Part shown: piece after piece, positions 13,472 through 25,400 of the stretch
Layout of the letters: each line of letters opens with the position of its first letter
Numbering within the stretch: position 1 is the first letter of the stretch
Origin: Sipunculus nudus
Lineage: Eukaryota > Annelida > Sipuncula > Golfingiida > Sipunculidae
Length of the DNA: 64,000 bases
Direction: 5' to 3'
Assembly (NCBI GenBank): GCA_026874595.1
Contig: CM049309.1
Span: 45,476,079-45,540,078 of the forward strand
Position numbers and translations under genes: made by a program
The notes under the pieces: model-generated
Seen by the model: only the letters and a program-made list of their open reading frames with translations
What the model was told of the DNA's origin: nothing
Databases searched by the model: none

Positions 13472-16400
13472 AGACATGCAGACGGACCCCTATAGAATAT
13501 TACAATTTTATTAATTGCAGTGGCAGGGCATCAGAGGTAAGGTACATCTGGCGGCATCTACAGGTAATCAAACAAACTAATGTACAGCGATTTCAAAAAT
13601 GCCATATCACATGCGAAGCTATTCCTTTTTTTCAGAAAACTGGCATATGGAAATTAAAAATATATATATAATAAATAAATGTGCTCACCGGTCGATGAAG
13701 GAAGAAATTTGACAAGGAAAACCCGAGCAGCTGAAAAGATATTTAAATAAGAATAAAATTTAAACTTGGTCTGGATACGAATAAAAAAACCAGTAAAGAC
13801 AGTTTTGGTCGTGTATCCTGTCAGCATGAGGGCAACCATATAAGGTGACATGCAGTGACCACCATTAGTGTTATGAATCTGACTCAGCTTCATTCAAACT
13901 TGGTCAGTCCGGTTGCTCAGCTGTAATGTCGTTTAAACGTACAGCAAATTTTGTGGGGCCCGGTGTACCTTCAATTAGTGCAACAATAGCAGGGAAAAAC
14001 TGTGCAAATGATTGTACAGTGAATTGAATTACAAAATGTATCAGAAAGACCAGTTTCTGCTGCTGACAAGACTTTCAGCCTGATATTCTGACCAGGATAT
14101 TTGATGCTCTGAAGGCGTTGCTTCTTAATTGTGTGCAGATTTGGTCAAGTCAATAGCAATGCACCTAGTTATGCCAGTTAATTGCATAGCTTTTACGAGA
14201 AACAATTACAGCTACTACAAATTCATAAAAGCTGGATTAAAAAAACTACTTGTAAACTGATTGTGCTACACTTTCACATATATATATCATATCATGTTCA
14301 CTTCGAAAACAGATGTAGGATGTCCTGGTGATAATTTCATTGTTGACATTTCGGATTTTTGGGGCTCAATAAAGAAATGACATATCGCCGCTACACCAAA
14401 TAAAAAACAGATTCAAAGAAAGCACAGCAGGCAAAGCAACCAGCACTGTATGTGTCAATGGCCACTAGATGCATGAGGGTAATTACATTCATCACACCAA
14501 TGGCGTCCTGACTTCAGCGCCGCAGGTGGCTGATAAAGGAACTAGAGTAAGCATGGCTGCCGGTAAAGGTAATAGTACATGATTAGAGATAGATTAAACC
14601 GTCTGGGATTTACATAATTCTTTATAATTTGTTTGACTAAAAGCACTGAAAAATAATGAAGGATTATATTTGAAAAAAGTGACAACCAGTTAACTGTAAT
14701 GTTGTAAGATAAGTTGTAAACAGTCAAGTGAAGACACTTCTATATGAATCTCTGAAAAATAAGTTCTTTTTCTGAGTGAAACATTGCAACAAGTTTCTAA
14801 TTTTATCTTATGTTGTATTGTTTTAGGTTGAACGGGAAATTTAAATTGCCTGATTAATTTTCAACGAGAGCTTTCCTGCAATAATCCTAGCGTCAACCAG
14901 GCTCGATGTGCCAGTCATGCGAGTCCCGGTTGTGTGTCATCCCCACGGCTCGGTCAAAAAACCATTGAAAGACCGAAAGGTGCACTCGTTTGTCAGTGAA
15001 ACACGACTGTTGGGCACAGTTTCTCCATTCCCTACTAAGCCTGCACAGCGCTCATCCTGGGTGGGGGCCGACCGTGAAAAATCTCACCGCCTCGGCTGAG
15101 ATTCGAACTCACGATCTCCCGGCTTTGATTCCTGTGCTCTGAGTTTTGAGTCCTGCTTTACACCTAAACCACGGGAGCCTGTCGTGGTTCACGTCTTTGC
15201 TGTAATGTTTAGGTCATTGCACAGAATCATCCAATACGATTGATTCATTTTTTTTTCTTTTCTTTTTGTTAGCCCCATGCGTAATTGATGTGGATATATG
15301 TACTATAATAAAACTTGTACTCCCTGAACCAAGCGTCCGAGTTAGATTTTGAGGGTCACAGACGCTTATTCTCGTGTTCTTGAAAGCCCTGCTCATACCA
15401 TGAATCAATGATATATATATATATATATAGTCCTGTTGAATAAGATAGAGCATATCATTATGGAATAGCATATAAATTTACATACATATTGAACTGGTTC
15501 CAGACACAGAATCAGCGAATCAGTTGAACAGGACATTCTTGTGATAAATGAAATAAATAACCTTTGACTAGTTGCGACATCAGTAACTTACCAATAATAT
15601 GTCCATTGAACCAAATGCTAAATAAAAGGACGGATGATTCAAATTCAGAGCCAGCAGACCCGACGCACACCAAGCAGACAGGAGCGACATCTGGAGACTC
15701 AAGCGAGTAACAATTACCCTGAAAGGAAACAGGAGTTACAATAGACGTGAGTGGGTTTGAGGAGGTGAGCTCCTGTCATCAATAAAGTCGAAAAATGATT
15801 ATAAAAGTGCGCGGTTAATTAAGGCGCTCCTTGCCCAAGTTAACAGATTGCTAATTAATCTAACATAAAATACATAAAAAATACAACATCGTTCGGTCTA
15901 AATTCATTTACCCTACATTGTCACGACACATTATGGTTTCGGAGTTCGTGACATATTAGGATTAAGGAGTCCTGTAATCAAAAAAATTTGTTCTCTTATC
16001 CGGTCCGACTTTTAATTAATTCTAACTGGACAACCATGAAATATGCGTCCGTCCTTTACCCTGCCTTGAATAAAGCTGTATACACTTGTATAATGTATCA
16101 CCGACACTCATATATTTTTAGTGATTTATGATTGGAGAGTGAGAACACGGTAAAACTAGTGGGAAACCAACTACCAAAGACAGGCTTTACAAGTACAAGA
16201 CATTTTAAAAATACAAAATGACAGGTCTGATGTTCTCATACTTTGCGGACCATTCGCAGTTGTACTTCAATTGGATAATTCAATAAATTGGAAGCGATAA
16301 ATCTTAACTAAGGAAGACCTATTGGAACCATATTATGAATACTACCTCCTTTTTTTTACTTTACTTTTCACGTTCTATTCATAGTGTTATGAAATTAAAA

Positions 16401-19400
16401 CCAAAAATCAGAGAACAAGTTTTATTTACAATGTTTGTGTTGGTCTACAGATGAATCCAGGTTCTACTAAAAGTTCCTGATGATTACAAACTATATCTTT
16501 TTTATCAAATGGTTTCAGTATGAATGGTCGTGATGACCATCTTCACCATTAACCATCTCCTTATTTATTCAATTTTATTTACAAAAGCATCTGGTAAGCT
16601 GAACACATTAAAGCTTTGGGATATTTTCAAGTCAAGGTTTATAAGATATTTATGGATATATATATATATGAACAGGAGTTTTGTCTCCGCCAGGAGGGTA
16701 GACGTTCATCCACGTTCGTGTAGGTTTATGTGTGTATTTATCTGTGTTTGTTAACAACATAAATTGAAAAATCGTGCACGAAATCAAATGAAGTTTTCAG
16801 ATCATTTCGGGAAAGGTTCAAGGAAGAATCGATTAGATTTCGGTGTGGATCTGGCACATGACCAGGATTCAGTAACGTCATCAAGGATTATCCACAAATG
16901 TAGAGTCATTTATGTATGAATGAACCTGGGAATATGGGCCGAATAAGTGAATATAACTAAATGGCGGAGTTTTGTAATATAAATGACTAAGATTACCCAT
17001 TTATTTAAGTTTGTTACTTGTTACAGAGAGTGCACACTTTGCGCCATTAGTTACATTTAAGTGTTCAAATCGAGGCCATGCACAGCTACATGATGGTGTT
17101 GTCACGTACCAGGGATTGTCGGAGGCCTGTCCCTTGTCCTCCCCAGGAAGTCGGTAAAACAGTGATAAGAAGGCACAAAGGCATCCAACTGTTGTCTGAA
17201 AAGATGACGTTAGATCTCGTAAAAAAGATAACACTTCCCGACGAACAAATCCTACATACAATAATGAGAATTTAAATTCAAATGGAAATTACGCAACAAA
17301 ACTGTATATACAGACTTTATACATTTTTTTAAAATTATAATATAATTATTTTACATGTATTAATTTACTTTCCTGAATCCTTAAGTTTGCTTAGAGCATG
17401 ACCAGACTAAACCAAAACAAATCATAATCACCGAAATAGGGATTAACACTACATCTTTTATCGGTCAGTATACTGGTATACTGATTTGTAATAAAGGTAC
17501 GGGGTTTATACTCTTCTATTACCGCTGTAGTCGCAGTCTCAGCCGACTTTTAACACTTTGCCTCCCTGGTCTTTCGGGCCTGTTCATTCTTGTTGCTTTT
17601 CTCAGCTCCCTGGGCAGTATACAACCCAAGCAGCCATTACAGGCGCTAGAAGGTTATTCGTTCTACATTTGCCTGCCACCCGTGACCAGTACCCATTCAC
17701 TCCTGGGTCGAGAGAGGGCACCCTTGTGGTAAAGACTTTGGCCAGGAGTCTTAGCGAAGAAGGTGATCTGAACGTGACGCGAACCCACAACCCTTCGGTC
17801 ACAGGTCCCTCGCCCTAACCATTACGCCACCACGCTCCACAAATATAAAATAATACCAATGGGGCAAAGTTTCTTTATGACAGGTTATTTGGTATAGTTG
17901 GTCCGTGATATTTCGCAGTTTTCCATGGATACTTTCGTGTGCACTAACACAAATTTTTAGCCGAAAATTTGACTTCCAAGTTCTTTTTCACATAGTGTTA
18001 TATTAAGTCTTCCATTACGCAATAAATACCAGTCATCCCGGAACAGTGTATTAACAGGCAAGTAATGAAAATTCGACCCAGACGGTGGACCCAGGATCTA
18101 AAGATAATCTCTTGGACCTTTTATGAAAATAGGCAACAAAACGCCGACCCCCCCCCCCCCCGCGTTCGCTTTGTTTGTGTTTTATGCCCTACATAATAAG
18201 GACAATACACCGGTGAATATACTATAAAATATTTGTTTAGATATCCATTATTGTGTACTAAATTTCGAAAATATTGAAAACAATTCATCCCTGCATATTG
18301 TTACAAAGACAAATTGCTCGGGGGATAACATTGGACCGATCCAGGATTCGAACCCAAGTCCGGCGTTCCAACCGCTTTGCTAGAAAAGCAAGACAGTTCA
18401 GTCCGCTTTTATGTGCACCCCGTAACAATATACCCTTTATACATATATACCTGTATGCTGACGTCATAGAATCGTGAAAGGTATACAGACAGGAAAACGT
18501 TGAATGTGTCAGCACTTACCATGATCACTAAGCTAATGGTGATGATAAGTACAAACATCTGCCAGCTTGACCAATGTATCCAGCAACTGTCATAACAAAA
18601 AATAAAAAAGTTGTCTTGATAAGTATCGCACGTATACTATATGGATGGATTAGGGTATTAACGTCGTTTGCATTCATTGTGTACTCTTGTCTCAATCAAA
18701 TGCCAATGAGTCGTTCTTATTTCATGAAAAACTCTATAAAATATATATCATTTTTACCTTATAAAATTATCCATCTGATGATATATGATATGTATTTATA
18801 TCTCATCAAAGACGTTCGAAATTGTAAATTTAAGTAAAAACTTAATTTTTCTTTGTAAACAAATAAAGGGTTATTCCAAGATCATCGTTGCAGTTAGCAA
18901 ATTTTCAGGAGACTCATGTGAGGATACATAATTATTTCCCCAGGCAATTCTTTGTTTACTAACCTATCATGTACATTTCATATTTTAAATGCAATTATAA
19001 AATTTTGCTCGAATAAAAGTTAACTTTCCATGGGAAAAAAATCCATAACTTTTTCCAAAGTAACATTTTCGGAAAAAGAAAAAAAAACACTTTTTAGAAA
19101 ACTTATTAATTTTGTGAGTATGAAATAAAAAACGTGTGTGACTTGTAGTTACTGAAAAAATATTCATTTAAAACTTATGCATTTCACTCAGATCTCATTT
19201 TTAGAAAAAAAAACGAAAAACCGTAGATGTGTGTTCCTGTTTACAAGGGCTTATGTTACGACCCATATTGTAATAACCGGTCCATATTGTAATAACGGCC
19301 TATATTGTAAAAATTCAAAGTGTCATTATTGTAATAAAACTGGCTCATATTGTAATTATTGACAACAATGTAATAAAAAAGGCCCATTTTGTAATAATCT

Positions 19401-22400
19401 TACCCTACCAATATTGTTATATAAAGGAGAAGGGGGAAAACGCCCATAATGTAATAACCTATATTTTTAAGTTAAAGAATGAATCCAAAATCTATATACA
19501 GGCGATGTCATCTGAGAATACCTTCTCAAATGACAGCCATTCGGGTTCCTCATTAGTATAACAGATGCAGTCATAATGGAAGTCCAATGCTTTTCATATT
19601 TGTATGTTCATGTAAACATTCGCGTCACAAGAAGTCTACATTTATGTAGTCTAAGATAATTTGACATGAATTAAATCATAAACTTCTAAACTTCAATTTT
19701 TTTCAATATTGGCTTTTTTTTGCCCCTTTTAACCCCCACTAAACCCATTCGTCTCAAGCAAGAGTCGTCTCAACGGTTCGTCGGTTTTCGGGTTCGTCTC
19801 AGCGGACTTCGTCTCAGAGGGAGGACACCAGTTCAAGTGGCACAGGAACCTCTGGGATGTCCTCATCTTGGCTGTCCACAAGACTTACAGATAGGTTTCT
19901 GTGGTGTGGCACAGTAGGGGTTTCACATAAGAGCTTTCGCTGGACGTTCGCTCTGTTGCTCATTCGTGATTTTTTTTTTTTTTGCGGTGGTCCATGATGA
20001 TATGATGTGAACTTACTTGTTAACTATAGTGAACTAATGTTGTTTCGAATCGAAGCTAATTAAAGTTTTCATTTTTCCAGGTGTATATAGTTTGAGGCAC
20101 TGCCGAAATTGTCAAAAGTAAGAGACAATATCAGGTAGCTGGATTTACGTCAGGGGCAAGGGTAGTCAAACTATCATCGTATTGACACGATGACATTCCA
20201 CCGCGATAGATACTGGTTCGTGGAATCGGCATGATTATCGCATGTGTTAACTCACTAATGAGTGTCGTTAGGCCAAGATCAATTAACAGAGATAAGCCTG
20301 CGCAAGTCGCTCAGCTCTAATTACGACTGTAAGCGCGTCATTGGCTACACAGCTCTGAGTCAAGCGAGTGTGTGGTGGGGCTTGCCCTATCAACTTGGAC
20401 TGCCACTGTTAGTACACATCCGCCTCGAACGTGTGTTGTTTTGATAATTAATTTATCAAGTTTTAGTTCAGAATTCATTATGTCATCGGATTTAACTTTT
20501 TACATTTAGATTGGAAAGTAATTGACCTAATAATACCCAGATTTTTAAAATTCGATAATTTTAGGGTTTACAAACAACGTAAATACCTTGAGGTGACAAA
20601 ATTAATGATGAGCAAATAACCAAAGCAGTCCTGGGATACACGGACTATTCCATTTAGTTTAACATTATGGCATGAAATTTGTCTCCGTCTTACTAGGTGC
20701 TTAGAAAATAAAACTATTTTTATGGATATCCATAAAGTTTGAATATTTTATAAACTGATGAGACAATTCACCACTATATGGGCACTTTGCTAGGTTCTAA
20801 TATGAGATAAATATGAGTTTTAGCTAGGGATGCGACCTTAGGAGGGGTGTTTAAGATTATTAAATAATTATTATAAGAAAATTAACACTAAATCCCAATT
20901 TCTCTACACTTCGATAACTTTACGGAGAAAGCTGGGATAGCTATGCGGGAAAGCATATAGTTAACCATGACCTAATTTCAATTTTCCAAGGATATTTTTC
21001 ATGGAAATCTAAGGATAACAGTTAGAAGATTCTAGGTCCAACACTCTTCATTTGTGCCCTGTTAATGGACTACTACTTCATTTGAAGTTCTCAAAAATAG
21101 ATAAAAAATGTGTAATAAAAGTCGAAACTAGAATGGCTCTGTTTTTGCAGTGCAAAACAGATATATGTCTCCCCCTATGGTTCATCCCAAAACATTAGGG
21201 GTAAAATATGCAATATCTTAAAACAATGAATCTAGATCTTAGCAAATTAGACTTTGAAGGTCAAGGTCACTGCTTTTCGAACTCTGATGACATTTTGGCA
21301 GAAAAACTGGTGTGTCAAATTTGAAGAAAAATCTTCAGTACTTGCAAAGTTATTTTGGTCACAATAAGCCTAGAATTGCATATGTTTTGACCCTGAAGAT
21401 CAAGGTTTAAGGTCACAGGATTACTATCACATCCAAGATTTTGGTAGGAACAATGAGTGTTTCAAATTTTTGAGGAAAATATGCACCCCTTCAAAAGTTA
21501 TCTCGTCCACAAGACAATAACTATAATTCCACTAATTTGACCTTAAAGATCCTGGTCAAGGTCACCAGGTTTCAAACTCATCTGGGAGCTTGGTAGTTAC
21601 AATTGTTGTACCAAATTTGAGAACAAAATTGGACATACTATAAAAGTTATGGGGTTCATAAAAATTATACATTTCGGGAATTTTTACATTGAAGAGAAAG
21701 GTCAAGGTCAACAGGTTTTGAACTTGTCCGATAACATGGTAGGAACAATTGGTGTGCCAAACTTGAGGACAAAATGTGGAATACACATTATGGGATTCAC
21801 AAAAATGTCATATTTCTGCAGATTTGATCTTGAAGATGAAGGTCCAGGTCACTGTTTTCTTAACTTGTCCTTAATTTTAGTAGGAAAACTTGCTGTACCA
21901 AATTTGAGGACAAAATGTTAAATACTTCAAAAGTTATAGGGTTTAAACAAATTTTACATTTTGGCAGATTTGACCTTGAAGATGATGGTCAAGGTCACCG
22001 GTTTTCAAAATTTTCCAAGAACTTCACAGGAACAACATGTGTACCAAATTTGAGCAAAAAATGTGCATCGCTATAGCTCAGATGACTATTTATGATGGAA
22101 CACATCATGATGAATGTTTATGCACATTATCATGGTGATCAATGCAGTAGTTATTCAGATACTAGAGCTTTTGTATCAAACTTTTGATTATTCTTGGGGG
22201 TACTTCACAGCCCATAGCTCAAAGAATATTGGTAACAGAGACCTAATTTCTTGTTTCCAAGAAGATTATTTATGGACCTTTCTAAATTTGAAGTGAGAAG
22301 ATTCCAGGTCCAGCGGTTACGATCTGTGCCCTGTAAACAGATGACAGTTTCATTGCAGGTCTCCAAAAAGAGAAAAAAAAATCATGAAAATTGGAAAAAA

Positions 22401-25400
22401 TACAGGTGGTGCCACGAGTCTGCAGGAAGTGATGGAACATCCCATGATCAATATTCATGCAAAGAATCATGGTGATCAATGCAACAGATGTTAGTTACTT
22501 GAGCTTTTGTATCAGATTTACCATTATTCTAGGGGGTACTTCGGAGCCCCATGGCTCAAAGGTTATGGGTAACAGAGCCCTAATTTCAGGTTTCCAAATA
22601 GACTTTTTATGGGCCTCCCTGCATGTCAAGAGAAAAGATTCTAGGTCCAGTCGTTATGATTTGTGCCTTGTTAAAAGATGACCGCATCCTAAGTGGTTTA
22701 AAAAATACAGAAAATAATTCGTAAAATTCGAAAAAATACAGGTGGCGCCACTAGACTGCAGAAACTGATGAAACATTCCATGATCAATATCCATGCAAAA
22801 AATCATGGTGATCAATGCAATAGTTGTTTAGTTACTTGAGCTTTTGTATCAAATTTTCCATTATTCTGGGGGGTACTTCACATTCCCATAGCTCAGAGGT
22901 TATGGGTAACAGAGACCTAATTTCAGGTTTCCAAGGAGACTTTTTATGGGCCTCTTTGCGTGTCAAGAGAAAAGATTCTAGGTCCAGTCGTTATGACCGC
23001 ATCTTAAGAGGTCTCAAAAATTGAGAAAAAAATCGAAAAAATACAGGTGGCGCCACCAGTCTGCAGAAACTGATGAAACACTCCATGATCAATATCCATG
23101 CAAAAAAATCATGGTGATCAATGCATTAGTTGTTCAGATACTTGAGCTTTCGTATCAAATTTTCCATTATTCTGGGGGGGGGGGGGGGTACTTCGGGGCC
23201 CCATAGCTGGAAGAATATGGGTAACAGAGACCTAATTTCAGGTTTCCAAGGAGATTTTTATGGACCTCCTAGGATTCCAAGTAAGAAGATTCCAGGACCA
23301 GCGGTAAGGATTTGTGCCCTGTTAACGGCCGGACGGACGGACGGCCGGACGGACGACGGACAAAGAGTGATCGCTATAGCTCAGATGACTTTCAGTCAGC
23401 TGAGCTAATAAAACCTTAGTCAGTGCCTCGATAGACGTATCCTTTTAAGTTTTATGTGCGGGCTAACAATAGTGTCAGCCGGTCAAAGAACCTTAAACGA
23501 GTCATATAATTTACCGGCATGTTGAGAACCTGTCTTAGGTGTTGCGATTTTGCAGGAAAATAAACGGAGTACCGGCGAATCTTATTAGCTTTACCTGCGG
23601 CCCAGTCTATTGCAAAATATAATGCTTCACAACAACAGTCATGTGTACATTTTTTGTCTCAGTAATAGTGCTCAAGTAACACTTAACAATTAAAAAAAAA
23701 ACGAAATTAAAAAAAAAAAGATAAGGGAAAGTAAGCCAGGGTAAAACAGAACGTGAACTCACAAGGTCAAGGTCGTCGGGTAACTGGGTCTCAGCACGAC
23801 CAGCACAGTTGCCAAGACGACCGGCGCGGTGGATAAACCTGAAATATACATGAGCTCTTTTATACAGAACTGTTTAACACTGCAGAAATGGCAGACATGT
23901 GTTTGTGGATGTGCAAGCTTGGGGTATTTTATTAAATCTCAGTGCGTCGAAATTGTAAAAAAAAATGAAACATATTGTAAAATGCAAAACACGAGAAAAG
24001 GCACACATGAATGACGAAGAAATGTGTAAAAGATACATTCCCTGCCACGCTGTAAGGTTGTTAAAGGTTAAAACGTATTGTCAAATGTATATAAAGGAAT
24101 ACAAACTTAAAGCAAGAAATGTCGTTCTTTGATTAACTTATAACAGACGATTGTATATGATTGGGCAGAATCGTTTGGCATCATTCCTCACGTTTTTAAA
24201 GGACGTCTAGAGCATTTTGTTTGCATTCACTGTCTATTCTGCTTTAAGAATTTTGCTTTATTTAGTTTCCTGTGTTTATATTAAGTTTGTTCATTTAACT
24301 GACTGTATCAAGATCATTTAAATGAGAACTTGAATTATGTCAATCATGTTGGGAACTGTAGGCCCTGTGGCCATTTTTCCTGAATAAAGTTTTGTTCTGT
24401 TCTAGAGCAGAGAGAGTTCACGACCCCCCCCCCCCCCCCATTTTTCCTGAATAAAGTTTTGTTCTGTTCTAGAGCAGAGAGAGTTCACGACCCCCCCCCC
24501 CCCCCCCCCCCAACACCGAACACTCCTCTAGACCCGCGCCTGACGCAGACGCAAACATATATTTATTTGTCTGTGTATCTTTTGTGTTTGGAGTGCATTA
24601 TAGTTATGACCTGTTCAAAACTTAAACTTTAAAGCACACTTCCTCCAGCATCAAAGGGTTTTATATGTTGCATCCAGGGTAAATAGAGATAGATGTAAAA
24701 GATACACTCCCTACAAAGTTGTCGGTTATGGTATTAAGACAATAAATTATGGTTCAATGTATATTAAGGGACACAAACATAATAAAAACATGGCTTGCTT
24801 TCTTTGATGAACTAATATTAGCTTTTGATTAAAGGTGCATATTCACCAACCTTTTGAAAAAGAATCTGTCATTTCTGCCATCCTCTGTGTATATATTAAT
24901 GATCTGAGGGTATTTTTGGTTGAGAAAAGTTCTTATAAGGCCTTTGTTAAGGATGTATGAATTTGTTTATCAACAACCTGTTTGTAAACACAGCAATGTT
25001 GAAAAAAAGGGAAAAACATGTAAGGTGGTAGCTTGCATACAAGTGGAGGTACAAAAGTCACTTGTTGTAAAACACCATATGTAAAGCTCTGGCTTTTATC
25101 TGACTTGCTGCCAAATGCCCTGGTTGAATATTTTTTTTATTAATTTGGCAGGCCCCACATCTTATAAACAGGTTTATATAAAAAAGCAGCCTGTGTGCGG
25201 TGATGTCCACTTTTTTCTGGCCTATTTTTAATAAAACTCCAAGGAATTACCTTTTGTTTATAAAGGTCAGATAGGTGATTGGGCCCCTTTAAGGATGTAT
25301 TACCCTGCCAGACGTTACAACTCACCCCAGCACAGGAGGACATATTTCCACCAACCCAGCTGCTGGCCGTTTCTGGTCCACATGCACAGCTGTATAGCCT

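Noticed and set aside
17075-17261. Minus frame of 86 codons with GEDKGQASDNPW
   Set aside because: No pyrimidine-rich acceptor and no phase fit with exons 20 or 22; no domain.
18325-18425. Possible tRNA gene (GGTTCGAATCC)
   Set aside because: A- and B-box-like blocks are too close and no acceptor stem forms; treated as a SINE remnant.
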